NCBI GenBank assembly: GCA_964580155.1
Contig: CAZOJP010000028.1
Span: forward strand, 1 to 29,356
Direction of reading: 5' to 3'
From: Intestinibacillus sp964580155
GTDB taxonomy: Bacteria; Bacillota; Clostridia; Oscillospirales; Butyricicoccaceae
DNA length: 29,356 nucleotides
This document shows positions 13,348 to 22,365 of the stretch, one piece after another. The notes beneath the pieces are model-generated. The model worked only from the letters and a program-made list of their open reading frames with translations. It ran no database searches and was not told the DNA's origin. Each line of letters starts with the position of its first letter. The first letter of the stretch is position 1. Position numbers and translations under genes: made by a program.

Positions 13348-14595
13348 TCAGCGGATTTGGCCGTTGCCGTATACGATATACTTGGTCGTCGTGAGCGCTT
13401 CCAGCCCCATCGGGCCGCGCGCGTGCAGCTTTTGCGTGGAAATGCCGATTTCCGCGCCGAAGCCGAATTCACTGCCGTCCGTGAAGCGCGTCGACGCGTT
13501 GACATAAACCGCCGCCGCATCAACCTCGGCGAGGAAGCGCTGCGCGGCATCGTAGCCTGCGGTGACGATGGCTTCGGAGTGACCGGTGCCGTAGGTGCCA
13601 ATGTGGTCGATCGCCTCGTCGAGCGAGTCGACGACCTTGACGGAAAGCTCGAAGTCGAGATATTCGCGGCCCCAGTCCTCCTCGGTCGCGGGGATGACCG
13701 CATCGCCGAGGATGGCGCGCGTGCGCGCGCAGCCGTGCAGCCGGACCTTGTACGGCGCAAGGCCGTCCGCCGCGAGGGGCAGAAAACGCTCGGCAACCGA
13801 CGCGTGCACGAGCAGACCCTCCGCCGCGTTGCACACCGACGGGCGCGTGCACTTGGCATTGACGATAATGTTCTGCGCCATGGCGAGGTCGGCGTGCTCG
13901 TCAACATAGATGTGGCAGTTGCCCGTGCCGGTCTCGATGACGGGCACGCTTGCATTTTCCACAACGGCGCGGATTAGCCCGGCGCCGCCGCGCGGAATGA
14001 GCACATCGAGATAGCCGTTCAGCCGCATCATGCGGTTGGCGCTGTCGCGCGAGGTGTCCTCGATGAGGTTGATTGCATCCGCCGGCAGTCCTGCCTGCTC
14101 CAGCGCGCCGCGCATGAGTGCGGCAAGGCAGGACGAGGAGTGGATCGCCTCTTTGCCGCCGCGCAGCAGACAGGCGGAGCCTGCCTTGAAGCACAGCGCC
14201 GCCGCGTCAACCGTGACGTTCGGGCGCGCTTCGTAGATGATGCCGATGACGCCCATGGGCACGCGCTGCGCGCCGATGCGCAGGCCGTTCGGCCGCGTGC
14301 GCATCCAGAGCACCTCGCCGATGGGGTCGCGCAGCGCGGCGACCTCGCGGCAGCCGTCCGCCATGGCCTTGATGCGCGCAGGGTTCAGGGTGAGCCGGTC
14401 GATGAGTCCGGAATTGAGGCCGATTTCATGTCCGTGCGCGATGTCGCGCGCATTAGCCTCGAGGATGTCGTGCACATGCGCTTCGAGTGCGTCCGCGATG
14501 GCATGCAGTCCGCGGTTTTTGTCGTCCATACCCAGACGGGCGACGGCGGACTTGGCCGCGCGCGCACGCTGCGCAAGCGTTATCAGGTCTGTCAT
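13348..14595 (-). CDS. proA: gamma-glutamyl phosphate reductase
   Basis: The 415-residue protein catalyses the NADPH-dependent reduction of gamma-glutamyl phosphate to glutamate semialdehyde, the second step of proline synthesis. It has the aldehyde dehydrogenase fold with the ProA features IIYEARPNVTVDAAALCFK (119-137), LIPRGGAGLI and the catalytic cysteine in NAKCTRPSVCNAAEG (C255). Length is normal. The ATG lies in a four-base overlap with the proB stop (ATGA), with AGGAGAAGG upstream inside proB, so the two are translationally coupled. An in-frame extension to 14907 overlaps proB and is not real. Confidence 0.96.
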   Translation of the reverse strand: MTDLITLAQRARAAKSAVARLGMDDKNRGLHAIADALEAHVHDILEANARDIAHGHEIGLNSGLIDRLTLNPARIKAMADGCREVAALRDPIGEVLWMRTRPNGLRIGAQRVPMGVIGIIYEARPNVTVDAAALCFKAGSACLLRGGKEAIHSSSCLAALMRGALEQAGLPADAINLIEDTSRDSANRMMRLNGYLDVLIPRGGAGLIRAVVENASVPVIETGTGNCHIYVDEHADLAMAQNIIVNAKCTRPSVCNAAEGLLVHASVAERFLPLAADGLAPYKVRLHGCARTRAILGDAVIPATEEDWGREYLDFELSVKVVDSLDEAIDHIGTYGTGHSEAIVTAGYDAAQRFLAEVDAAAVYVNASTRFTDGSEFGFGAEIGISTQKLHARGPMGLEALTTTKYIVYGNGQIR

Positions 14596-15404
14596 GTGTC
14601 CCTTCTCCTTCCTACTGTAAACAGTGTTCCCACGGTCTCGCCCTCGACGATGCGGTAAAGATCCTCCGGGCGCTCGCCGTTTGTGATGAGCATGGGGATG
14701 CCCGCGTCCATGCACAGCTCGGCGGCGGACAGCTTGGTCGCCATGCCGCCGGTGCCGCCTGCCGTGCCCGCGCCGCCTGCAACGCGCCGCAGCTTGGCAT
14801 CGATGACGCGCACCACGGGGATGAGCTTGGCCTGCGAGTTGCGGCGCGGATCGGAATCGAACAGCCCATCCATGTCGGTGAAGATGACGAGCAGATCGGC
14901 GTTGCACAGCCGCGCGACCACCGCGGACAGCGTGTCGTTGTCGCCGAAGGTGTCAATCGCCTCCAGCTCCTCGACCGCGACCGAGTCGTTTTCGTTGACG
15001 ATGGGCAGCGCGCCCGTGCGCAGGAGTGCGTCAAAGGTGTTGTGCAGATTGTCGCGGCGCGCGTCGTCGATGATGTCGTGCCGCGTCAGCAGGATTTGCG
15101 CAACCGTGCGCCCGTATTCCACAAACATTTTATCGTAAATATGCATCAGCTCGCATTGGCCGACCGCGGCGGCCGCCTGCTTCATAGCAAGCTCCTGCGG
15201 CTTTTCGGTGAGTCCCAGCTTGCCCACGCCCACGGCGACCGCGCCCGAGGTCACCATGACCATCTCGTAGCCGCGGTTGGACAGATCGGACATGCAGCGC
15301 ACAAGATGCTCGATGAGCCGGATGTTGAGCGTGCCGTTTGGGTAGGTCAGCGTCGAGGTGCCGACCTTGACGACGATGCGTTTGACCTGATCTAGCTCTA
15401 ACAA
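14592..15404 (-). CDS. proB: glutamate 5-kinase without PUA domain
   Basis: This is the first enzyme of proline synthesis and phosphorylates glutamate. The amino-acid kinase domain starts RIVVKVGTSTLT (K13), followed by MVTSGAVAVGVGKLGL, the glutamate site NENDSVAVEELEAIDTFGDND and the ATP-site TDMDGLFDSDPR. At about 270 residues it lacks the C-terminal PUA domain of the 367-residue E. coli enzyme. Single-domain forms are known. I place the start at TTG 15404, nine bases after GAGGGGG. An ATG at 15434 is possible but has no good ribosome-binding site, and one at 15461 would overlap the -10 box. Feedback inhibition by proline is usual for the family. Confidence 0.92.
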   Translation of the reverse strand: MLELDQVKRIVVKVGTSTLTYPNGTLNIRLIEHLVRCMSDLSNRGYEMVMVTSGAVAVGVGKLGLTEKPQELAMKQAAAAVGQCELMHIYDKMFVEYGRTVAQILLTRHDIIDDARRDNLHNTFDALLRTGALPIVNENDSVAVEELEAIDTFGDNDTLSAVVARLCNADLLVIFTDMDGLFDSDPRRNSQAKLIPVVRVIDAKLRRVAGGAGTAGGTGGMATKLSAAELCMDAGIPMLITNGERPEDLYRIVEGETVGTLFTVGRRRDT

Positions 15405-15459
15405 AACAATAATCCCCCTCAAAATCCTCCGCATGTCACGCAGCAGAGGTACTTCTTGC

Positions 15460-15488
15460 ATTTTAGCACAGTTTTTCGCGGGTTACAA
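15460..15488 (-). promoter_or_regulatory. promoter of the proB-proA-CYTH unit
   Basis: On the minus strand a -35 TTGTAA (15483-15488), a 17-bp spacer and an extended -10 TGCTAAAAT with hexamer TAAAAT (15460-15465). It lies back to back with the zapA promoter, about 80 bp away. Confidence 0.75.
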
Positions 15489-15542
15489 GCGCGAAATTCC
15501 ACAGAGGACGCGGTCGGGTTCGGCGCAATTTGTGCAAATTTT

Positions 15543-15574
15543 GTTTCGCAAATGCGCGCGAAACGTGGTATACT
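15543..15574 (+). promoter_or_regulatory. zapA-operon promoter with overlapping palindrome
   Basis: An extended -10 TGGTATACT (hexamer 15569-15574) is clear, but no good -35 precedes it. The -35 position is covered by a perfect inverted repeat, GTTTCGC (15543-15549) and GCGAAAC (15558-15564), with an 8-bp spacer. An activator or repressor site is possible. The palindrome does not match an operator I know. Confidence 0.5.
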
Positions 15575-15658
15575 ATATACTATCTATAGACATCAGAAAA
15601 ATGGCCGATTTGGCTTTTCACGATAAAAATCAGGCAGGCTTGTGGAGGAGAACGGACA

Positions 15659-15997
15659 ATGCGCAATCGAGTGACAATCCATATTGCGGGCGAAACATAC
15701 ACGATGCTCGCGCAGGAGAGTGAAGAATATATGCAGGAGGTCGCGAATCTGGTTGATGCGGAAATCAGCCGGGCGCGCAAGATTCCGGGCACATCGTCGA
15801 TGCAATCGGCGGTGCTCGCGGGCTGCAACCTCGCAGACCAATACCTCAAGGCGGTCGAAGCGGCGGACAACCTGCGCGGACAGATGAAAAACTACCTGGA
15901 AGAATCCAGTCAGCTCCGCCGCGAGCTTGCGGAGGCGCAGCATCTGCTCGACGAGCTGACAGAGCCGGACGGCAAGCGCCACGGAGGGAAGAAATGA
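15659..15997 (+). CDS. zapA: cell division protein ZapA
   Basis: The 112-residue cytoplasmic protein binds and bundles FtsZ at the division site. The N-terminal domain (MRNRVTIHIAGETYTMLAQESEEYMQ, residues 1-20 and on) is typical, and the central part carries the AVLAGCNLADQYLKA helix. The C-terminal half from about 70 is a coiled coil (LRGQMKNYLEESSQLRRELAEAQHLLDEL) in two runs. The ATG has GTGGAGGAG eight bases upstream. The stop overlaps the start of the U32 gene by four bases (ATGA), so the pair is translationally coupled, an arrangement also seen in other Firmicutes. Confidence 0.92.
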   Translation: MRNRVTIHIAGETYTMLAQESEEYMQEVANLVDAEISRARKIPGTSSMQSAVLAGCNLADQYLKAVEAADNLRGQMKNYLEESSQLRRELAEAQHLLDELTEPDGKRHGGKK

Positions 15998-18096
15998 CCC
16001 ATCCCGAGCTGCTTGCCCCTGCCGGCTCCCTGGAGGGTGTGCGTGCCGCCGTGCAGAGCGGAGCGGACGCGGTCTATATGGGCTACGGTGTCTTCAATGC
16101 GCGGCGCGGCGCGAAGAACTTCACGCAGGAGGAGATGGCGCAGGCAATCGCCTACTGCCGCGCGCGCGGCGTCAAGACCAACATCACCTTCAACATTCTG
16201 GCGCTCGACCGCGAGCGGCGCGACGCGCTGGCCGATGCCCGATTTTTGCAGGAGGCGGGCGCGGATGCGCTCATCGTGCAGGATCTCGGTCTGGCGCGGC
16301 TGCTGCGCGAAAGTGCGCCCGCGCTCGCGCTTCACGCCTCCACCCAAATGACCATCCACACGGTCGAGGGTGCGCGCATCGCCAAGGAGCTGGGATTTTC
16401 CCGCGTCGTGCTGTCGCGCGAGTGCACACTCGAGCAGATTGCGCAGATTTCCGCGCAGGCCGGAGTCGAAACCGAGGTGTTCGTGCACGGCGCGCTGTGC
16501 ATGTGCTATTCGGGGCAGTGCTACCTGTCGAGCGTCATCGGGCAGCGTTCGGGCAACCGCGGACTGTGCGCACAGCCCTGTCGTCTGGCCTATCGCTACG
16601 GAGACGACAAAAAATCGGGCTATCCGCTGTCGCTCAAGGATCTATCCCTTGCGGACTGGCTCGTCAAGCTGCGCGAAGCGGGCGTGGCCTCCCTCAAAAT
16701 CGAGGGACGCATGAAGCGGCCCGAGTACGCGGCAATCGTCACAAAAATCTATGCCGACTTGCTGCGCGACGGACGGCGCGCAACAGCGCAGGAAAAAGAT
16801 ACATTACAAAAGGTATTTTCGCGCGACGGATTTACAGATGGTTATATTACGGGACAGCTGGGCGACGCGATGTTCGGCACCAAGACCGACGTACCGCTCG
16901 CGCAGGTGCAGGGGCTGTATGACGAGGCGGCGCACCGCTTTGACGAGGGGCGGGAAGTGCCGCGCGTCGGGGTTGCGCTCTCGCTGACCGCGGACGAAGC
17001 CGGACTGACCCTGTGCGCGGAGGACGGCGAAACGGCTGCCGTGACCGCGGCCGACCCTGCGCCGATCGAGCAGGCGAAAAACCGCCCGACAACACCGGAA
17101 ATGCTGGAAAAATCCCTGCTTAAGACGGGCGGCACGCCGTTTTTCGTGCGGCAGTCCCACATCGCGCTGGGCGAGGGGCTTGCAGTGCCCGCGTCGCGCG
17201 TCAATGCCCTGCGCCGGCAGGCGCTTGACACACTGCTCGCGCAGCGCGCGGCCGCGCCGGTTCGTCCGTGGCACGCGCCCGCACCGGCGCAGCAGCAGGG
17301 CGCACGCGCGCCGTTTGCAGGCTACACGGTCGAGGTGCGCACGCTCGCGCAGGTGACAGATGCGCTGCTCGGCACCGCGCCGCGCGCGCTGTATGTGCCG
17401 CTGACCGCCCTTGCGGAGCAGCCGGAGCGCGCCGCGACGCTTGCGCATACGCTTCCGGTGGTCGCGGTGCTGCCGCGCATTTACAGCGAGGCGGAGCGTC
17501 CGGACATCGCGCGCATGCTGCAAGCTGTGCACGGCGCAGGTGTGACGGCCGCGCTTGCAGGCAACCTCGGACAGATTGAGCCGCTGCGCGCGCACGGCAT
17601 GACGATTTACGGCGATTTTGGGCTGAACGTCATGAACTCGGATGCACTGGCTGCGCTCGCCGCGCTCGGTGTGCGGCGGCAAACGCTGTCGTTCGAGCTG
17701 CACCTGTCCCAGATGCGCGACCTTGCCAAGCCGATCGAAACCGAGCTGCTGGTGTACGGCGCGCTGCCGCTTATGATTTTTGAAAACTGCGCCATCCGGC
17801 GCCGCACAGGCAAATGCACCTGCGAGCACGCGCCCTGCGCGCTGACCGACCGCACGGGACGTTCATTTCCGCTGCTGCCCGAGTACGGCTGCCGCAACAC
17901 GCTGCTCAACAGCCAGCCGCTCTACCTCGAGCGGCCGGACACCTACGACCGTCTGGGTGTGGACTATGCGCGCCTGCGCTTTACCACCGAAAGCCCGTCG
18001 CGCTGCGCGGAGATTGCACGCGCAATCACACAGGGCGAGCCGCTGTCCTTTGAGGAGGGCGCGACGCGCGGCCTGTATTTCCGCGGCGTAAACTAG
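15994..18096 (+). CDS. U32 peptidase-family protein (RlhA/collagenase-like)
   Basis: The 700-residue protein has the U32 barrel at 1-300, beginning PELLAPAGSLEGVRAAVQSGADAVYMG in two runs. The family signature EVFVHGALCMCYSGQC (161-176) is present. The cysteines C169, C176, C192 and C196 are those proposed to hold a cofactor or iron-sulphur centre. The central part is a DUF3656-like extension and the C-terminal part (600-700) repeats a U32-like segment with ENCAIRRRTGKCTCEHAPC. Members of this large form include RlhA, which hydroxylates 23S rRNA, and proteins labelled collagenase. Given the housekeeping context, RNA modification is more likely than secreted proteolysis. There is no signal peptide. 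Confidence 0.85.
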   Translation: MTHPELLAPAGSLEGVRAAVQSGADAVYMGYGVFNARRGAKNFTQEEMAQAIAYCRARGVKTNITFNILALDRERRDALADARFLQEAGADALIVQDLGLARLLRESAPALALHASTQMTIHTVEGARIAKELGFSRVVLSRECTLEQIAQISAQAGVETEVFVHGALCMCYSGQCYLSSVIGQRSGNRGLCAQPCRLAYRYGDDKKSGYPLSLKDLSLADWLVKLREAGVASLKIEGRMKRPEYAAIVTKIYADLLRDGRRATAQEKDTLQKVFSRDGFTDGYITGQLGDAMFGTKTDVPLAQVQGLYDEAAHRFDEGREVPRVGVALSLTADEAGLTLCAEDGETAAVTAADPAPIEQAKNRPTTPEMLEKSLLKTGGTPFFVRQSHIALGEGLAVPASRVNALRRQALDTLLAQRAAAPVRPWHAPAPAQQQGARAPFAGYTVEVRTLAQVTDALLGTAPRALYVPLTALAEQPERAATLAHTLPVVAVLPRIYSEAERPDIARMLQAVHGAGVTAALAGNLGQIEPLRAHGMTIYGDFGLNVMNSDALAALAALGVRRQTLSFELHLSQMRDLAKPIETELLVYGALPLMIFENCAIRRRTGKCTCEHAPCALTDRTGRSFPLLPEYGCRNTLLNSQPLYLERPDTYDRLGVDYARLRFTTESPSRCAEIARAITQGEPLSFEEGATRGLYFRGVN

Positions 18097-18126
18097 GGGT
18101 CGCACCCATCCCAACAAACGAATTTT

Positions 18127-18160
18127 GCGCGATCTGCCCCATCGGGCGGCATTGTCGCGC
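18127..18160 (+). other. hairpin in the U32-maf gap
   Basis: GCGCGA (18127-18132) pairs with TCGCGC (18155-18160), and TGCC with GGCA inside, with small internal loops. No T tract follows, so it is not a terminator. It lies in the 83-bp gap before maf and could be an mRNA processing or stability element. Chance pairing in GC-rich sequence is possible. Confidence 0.3.
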
Positions 18161-18179
18161 ATCACACAGGAGAGAAAAT

Positions 18180-18755
18180 ATGCAACCCAAACAAGTGATT
18201 TTGGCATCGGGTTCGCCGCGCCGGCGCGAGCTGCTCGGGCTGATTTGTCAGGATTTCACGGTGCTGCCGTCGGGCGCGGACGAAACGCTGCGCGCGGGCG
18301 CGCCGCTCGGCGCAGAAATCGTGCGGCTTGCCGCGGATAAAGCGCGCGACGTGCTGGGAAAAACCGGCGGGGCGCGCGCGGTCATCGGTGCGGACACCAT
18401 GGTTGTGCTGGACGGCGTGCCGATGGGCAAGCCGCGCGATGAGGCGGATGCACGGCGCATGCTGCGCGCGCTTTCCGGACGCACGCACGAGGTGCTGACC
18501 GGCGTCGCGGTCGCGACGGACGACGGCGCGGTTGACGCGCGGCTGAGCGCCACCTCGGTCACCTTTTACGAGCTGACGGACGAGGAAATCGCGCGCTATG
18601 CCGCAACGGGCGAGCCACTCGACAAGGCGGGTGCGTACGGCATCCAAGGGCGCGGCGCGCTGCTGGTGCGCGGCATCGAGGGAGACTATTACAGCGTTAT
18701 GGGGCTGCCGGTCGCGCTGCTCGCGCGCATGCTGCGCGCCGCGGATGCGATCTGA
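18180..18755 (+). CDS. maf: Maf-family nucleotide pyrophosphatase
   Basis: The 191-residue cytoplasmic enzyme hydrolyses dTTP/UTP or modified nucleotides to the monophosphate and is linked to septum inhibition in Bacillus. Family motifs are VILASGSPRRRELLG (6-20), GADTMVVLDG with the conserved Asp, GKPRDEADARRML and DKAGAYGIQG. Length is typical. The ribosome-binding site CAGGAGAG lies five bases before the ATG. It opens the maf-mreC-mreD-PBP2 run, as in many Firmicutes where maf and mreB/C/D are neighbours. mreB is missing from this run. Confidence 0.95.
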   Translation: MQPKQVILASGSPRRRELLGLICQDFTVLPSGADETLRAGAPLGAEIVRLAADKARDVLGKTGGARAVIGADTMVVLDGVPMGKPRDEADARRMLRALSGRTHEVLTGVAVATDDGAVDARLSATSVTFYELTDEEIARYAATGEPLDKAGAYGIQGRGALLVRGIEGDYYSVMGLPVALLARMLRAADAI

Positions 18756-18779
18756 CCCGAAGAGAGGACGGCACTGAAC

Positions 18780-19616
18780 TTGCTCAAATTTTTTTCATCA
18801 AAAACCCTGATCGTCGTGCTCACAGTGGTTGCGCTGTGCCTCGGCATGGCGGTTTACAGCGGGGTGACAGGCAACGTTTCGCCCGTGTCCGCGGTGCTCG
18901 GCTTTGTCACCACACCGCTGCAAAAGGCGGTTTCGACCGCGACCGGCAAGGTGACGGATCTATACGACTACGCATTCCGTTACGAAAAGCTGCAGGAGGA
19001 GAACAGCACCCTCAAAAAGCAGGTGCGCGACATGGAGCAGCAGCAGCGCGACGCGGAGCTTGCCCTGAGCGAGAACGACCGCCTGCGTGCGCTGCTCGGC
19101 ATTAAGGAGCGCAACCGCAGCTTTGAGTTTGAAATCGCCGAGGTGGTCGCGCGCGGCCCGGGCGACTGGATGAGCACGCTGACGCTGGACAAGGGCGCGA
19201 ATGCGGGCATCGAAAAGGACGACTGCGTCATCACAGAGGATGGCATGGTCGGGTATGTGACCTCAATCGCGCCGACCTACTGCGAGATTACGACGGTCAT
19301 TGACACCGATATGCAGGCAGGCGCGCTCATCTCGCGCACGCGCGACATCACGATTGCCGGGGGCGATTACGCGCTGATGAACGAGGGCACGCTCAAGCTG
19401 TCCTACCTCAAAAAGGATGCGGATCTCGTCATCGGCGACACGGTCGAGACCTCGGGGCGCGGCGGCGTGTTCCCGAAGGGCATCATGATCGGCACGATCG
19501 AGCGCATCATCCCCGAGGAGCACGGCGTATCCAATTACGCGGTTGTCAAGCCCTTTGTTGATGTGTCGACGGTTAAAAATGTGTTCGTCATCAAGAGCTT
19601 TTCCATCACGGACTAA
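18780..19616 (+). CDS. mreC: rod-shape determining protein MreC
   Basis: The 278-residue protein is anchored by one N-terminal helix (about 8-28), followed by a coiled coil at about 60-105 (EKLQEENSTLKKQVRDMEQQ) and the extracytoplasmic beta domain of MreC (LTLDKGANAGIEKDDCVI, GVFPKGIMIGTIE). It links cytoskeleton and wall synthases during elongation. I use the TTG start at 18780. AGAGGA lies about 12 bases upstream, a rather long spacing, but no better start is near and the resulting MLKFFSSKTL start fits the family. Confidence 0.93.
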   Translation: MLKFFSSKTLIVVLTVVALCLGMAVYSGVTGNVSPVSAVLGFVTTPLQKAVSTATGKVTDLYDYAFRYEKLQEENSTLKKQVRDMEQQQRDAELALSENDRLRALLGIKERNRSFEFEIAEVVARGPGDWMSTLTLDKGANAGIEKDDCVITEDGMVGYVTSIAPTYCEITTVIDTDMQAGALISRTRDITIAGGDYALMNEGTLKLSYLKKDADLVIGDTVETSGRGGVFPKGIMIGTIERIIPEEHGVSNYAVVKPFVDVSTVKNVFVIKSFSITD

Positions 19617-19635
19617 CCGAAACGGAGCAAAACTT

Positions 19636-20154
19636 ATGCAAAGAGAACATATTCCGGTGGGCAAGATTGCGCTGTACGGCGTAATCCTTGTCGTGCTGTT
19701 TGTGCTCGAAAGCGCGAACGGAATGCCCGTGCGTGTGATGGGGCAGCGTGTCGATATTCTGCCCTTTGCGGTCGCGTCGGTCGCGCTGCTGGACGGGCCG
19801 GTTGAGGGCGCGGCGGTCGGGCTGATTGCGGGCGCGCTGTACGATTTGGGCTTTGTCGGCGCGGAGGGACTGTACGCGCTTTATTATCTGATCACCGGCA
19901 TCGCGGCGGGGCTGCTCGGAGAGCGCTTTTTGCGGCGTGTGTTTCCGTCCGCGCTGCTGCTCGGCACGGGCATGATGCTGCTGCTCGGACTGTGGCGGTT
20001 TGGAATCATCTGGATTTTTGGGCGCACGAGCGAGCCGCTGCTTTACCTGCAATCGCTGAGCGGGCAGACCATGGTCGCCGCGCTGTTTTCCCCCATCGCT
20101 TATTTTGCGGTGCGCGCGGTCAGCCGGCGCTTCGTTCAGTCCGACACACCGTGA
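19636..20154 (+). CDS. mreD: rod-shape determining protein MreD
   Basis: The 172-residue, highly hydrophobic protein has about five membrane segments. The segment QRVDILPFAVASVALLDGP and the following GLIAGALYDLGF match the MreD pattern in which a short conserved loop follows the second helix. The ATG at 19636 has GGAG nine bases upstream, 19 bases after mreC. A longer in-frame reading from 19543 overlaps mreC and is discarded. It acts with MreC and PBP2 in the elongation complex. Confidence 0.9.
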   Translation: MQREHIPVGKIALYGVILVVLFVLESANGMPVRVMGQRVDILPFAVASVALLDGPVEGAAVGLIAGALYDLGFVGAEGLYALYYLITGIAAGLLGERFLRRVFPSALLLGTGMMLLLGLWRFGIIWIFGRTSEPLLYLQSLSGQTMVAALFSPIAYFAVRAVSRRFVQSDTP

Positions 20155-20182
20155 GCCTTTCCGAAAGAAGGAGTACCCCTTT

Positions 20183-22237
20183 ATGGACAACAAAACCAAG
20201 CTGCTGCATCGCCTGATCGCGCTGTGCGGACTGCTGCTGCTCATTGTGGCGGGTGCGGTCGCGCGGCTGTTTTCCCTGCAAATCGTAAACGGCGAGCAGT
20301 ACCAGCTCAAGGCGCAGCGCAAGCTGACCGGCAACCTGACCGTCACCGCGTCGCGCGGCGAAATTCTGGACCGCTACGGCAGGCCGCTCGTCACGAACAA
20401 GACCGTACTGTCGCTGCGCATCGACTATGCGTACTGGGACAAGGAAAAGCAAAACGGGAGCATTCTGGCGCTGGCGCAGCTTGTGCGCGCGGACGGCAAG
20501 AGCGTGGAGGATTCGCTGCCGATCAGCGCGGAGGCACCGTATACCTATACGGTGGCGGCGGATTCCACCGAGCGCGCCACGCTGGACAAGTACCTGAAAA
20601 AGAAAAAAATCGCGACGACGCCGGACGCGCCTGCGCTCGTCAGCGCGCTGCGCACGCTTTACGCGGTCGATCCTGCGTTGTCCGAGGCGGACGCGCGCAC
20701 GATCGTCGGTGTGCGCTACGAGATGGACAAAGTCGGGTTTTCCATGTTCAACTCCTATATTTTCGCGCACGATGTCAGTCTGGATCTGATTTCCAAGGTC
20801 AAGGAGCACCACCGCGATTTTGCGGGTGTCGATGTCGAATCCGAGCCTGTGCGCGAATACCGCACCACCTATGCCGCCCATATCCTCGGCCGTGTCGGCA
20901 AAATGTATGCCGAGGAATGGAAGGGGCAAAACGGGGAGCCGGGCTATAAGGACAAGGCGGGCTACCGCATGAACTCGCTCGTCGGCAAGGACGGCATGGA
21001 GCTTGCGCTCGAGGAGTACCTGCACGGCACGGACGGCACACGCGCGGTCGAGACCAATATCTCCGGCAAGGTGACAGGGGAAGCCAGCGCAAGCCAGCCC
21101 AAGCCGGGCGACAACTGCATCCTGACAATCGACATCGCGCTGCAGCAGGCGACCGAGGAGGCGCTTGCCGCGCGCATCGGCGAAATCCCCGAGGCCACCG
21201 CGGGCGCGGCGGTCGTGGTGCAGGTGGGCACGGGCGAGGTGCTCGCGATGGCATCCTATCCGACCTACAACCTCGGCACGTTCAACCGAGACTATGAGCA
21301 GCTGGCGCAGGATCCGCTGACCCCCATGGTCAACCGCGCGACAAGCGGTCTGTATGCGCCCGGCTCCACGTTTAAGCCGGTCACCGCGGCCGCCGCGCTT
21401 GAGGAGGGCATCATCGGCACGGGCACCCGATTCACCTGCAACCATGCGATGAAATTCCTCAACCAAACCTTTAAATGCACCGGCACGCACGGCTCGATTG
21501 CGGTGGAAACCGCCATCCAGAAATCGTGCAACATTTTCTTTTACAATGTGGGCAACCTGATGGGAAAACAGGACCCCGAGGCGCTTGGCACCTGGGCGAA
21601 GGCATTCGGTCTGGGCGTCAAAACCGGCATTGAGCTGGGCGAAAAAACCGGTAAGGTCGCAACACCGCAAGGGCGCGAAAAGATGCTTGAGGACGCGCCC
21701 TATCTCAACGCGTGGCAGCCCGGCGATTTTCTGCAGGCATCCATCGGCCAGTCCGACAATATTTTCACCCCCATCCAGATCGCAAACTATGTCGCAACCC
21801 TCGCGAGCGACGGCAAGCATTATCAGGCGCGCCTGCTCAAGAGCATCAAGACCTATGATTACAGCCAAGTCGTCGTGGACGACAGCCCCAAGCTGCTCAA
21901 TACGGTCGAAATGAAGCCGTCCACCATCAGCGCGGTCAAAACCGGCATGCACGACGTTGTGTCGGAGGGCGGCACCGCGGCGGCGGCGTTCCGAGACTAT
22001 CCGATCGACCTCGCGGGCAAATCCGGCACAGCGCAGGTTGCGGGAAAGACCGATAACGGTTTATTTGTTGCGTTTGCGCCGTATAATAATCCGGAGATCG
22101 CAATCTGCGTCGTGATTGAGGGCGGCAAGTCGGGCGGCGGCGGTGCCGCACCCGTGGTGCGCGCCATTTTGGACGCTTATTTTGCAACAGACAGCGCGGC
22201 GGACAACGTGCCGCCCGAATATACGCTGCTGCCCTGA
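20183..22237 (+). CDS. mrdA: penicillin-binding protein 2 (class B transpeptidase)
   Basis: The 684-residue peptidoglycan DD-transpeptidase is anchored by one N-terminal helix (about 10-33). The PBP dimerisation domain opens ASRGEILDRYGRPL (56-69). The catalytic domain has S395-TFK398, S448-C449-N450 and K613-SGT616, so all active-site motifs are intact. It is preceded by AAGGAG ten bases before the ATG at 20183. The reading frame is open back to 20105 but overlaps mreD. The mreC-mreD context marks it as the elongation PBP2 and not the division PBP or SpoVD. The gene ends at a terminator. Confidence 0.94.
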   Translation: MDNKTKLLHRLIALCGLLLLIVAGAVARLFSLQIVNGEQYQLKAQRKLTGNLTVTASRGEILDRYGRPLVTNKTVLSLRIDYAYWDKEKQNGSILALAQLVRADGKSVEDSLPISAEAPYTYTVAADSTERATLDKYLKKKKIATTPDAPALVSALRTLYAVDPALSEADARTIVGVRYEMDKVGFSMFNSYIFAHDVSLDLISKVKEHHRDFAGVDVESEPVREYRTTYAAHILGRVGKMYAEEWKGQNGEPGYKDKAGYRMNSLVGKDGMELALEEYLHGTDGTRAVETNISGKVTGEASASQPKPGDNCILTIDIALQQATEEALAARIGEIPEATAGAAVVVQVGTGEVLAMASYPTYNLGTFNRDYEQLAQDPLTPMVNRATSGLYAPGSTFKPVTAAAALEEGIIGTGTRFTCNHAMKFLNQTFKCTGTHGSIAVETAIQKSCNIFFYNVGNLMGKQDPEALGTWAKAFGLGVKTGIELGEKTGKVATPQGREKMLEDAPYLNAWQPGDFLQASIGQSDNIFTPIQIANYVATLASDGKHYQARLLKSIKTYDYSQVVVDDSPKLLNTVEMKPSTISAVKTGMHDVVSEGGTAAAAFRDYPIDLAGKSGTAQVAGKTDNGLFVAFAPYNNPEIAICVVIEGGKSGGGGAAPVVRAILDAYFATDSAADNVPPEYTLLP

Positions 22238-22242
22238 GTAAT

Positions 22243-22277
22243 GCGCCGGCACAGGGGACAACGTGTGCGGTTTTTTC
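22243..22277 (+). terminator. probable intrinsic terminator after PBP2
   Basis: CCGGCACA pairs with TGTGCGG with one bulged base, followed by T6 (22271-22276). It sits just after the PBP2 stop and before the minD promoter. Confidence 0.6.
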
Positions 22278-22297
22278 TCAAAATCGGCGCGAAAGCC

Positions 22298-22326
22298 TTG
22301 TAACCTGCGCGAATTTGGTTTATACT
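22298..22326 (+). promoter_or_regulatory. promoter of minD-mgsA
   Basis: TTGTAA (22298-22303), a 17-bp spacer and TATACT (22321-22326). The minD TTG start is 40 bases downstream of the -10. With the preceding terminator this makes minD the start of a new transcript. Confidence 0.78.
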
Positions 22327-22365
22327 TTTGATATCACTGAAAGTTTCTTCAGGAGGGAAATCGAT

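Noticed and set aside
13329..13964. Extension of the CYTH frame upstream to 13964 as a 407-residue fusion protein
   Set aside because: The added part lies inside proA in another frame and is low-complexity Ser/Arg sequence. The signature MERELKW marks the true start at 13328.
14596..14907. Extension of proA upstream to 14907
   Set aside because: It overlaps proB by more than 300 bases. The coupled ATGA start at 14595 gives the standard protein.
20120..21952. Long open frame of 610 codons on the minus strand inside the PBP2 gene
   Set aside because: It is the GC-rich antisense shadow of PBP2, which has all three active-site motifs. The shadow is Arg/His-rich, with no family pattern or ribosome-binding site.
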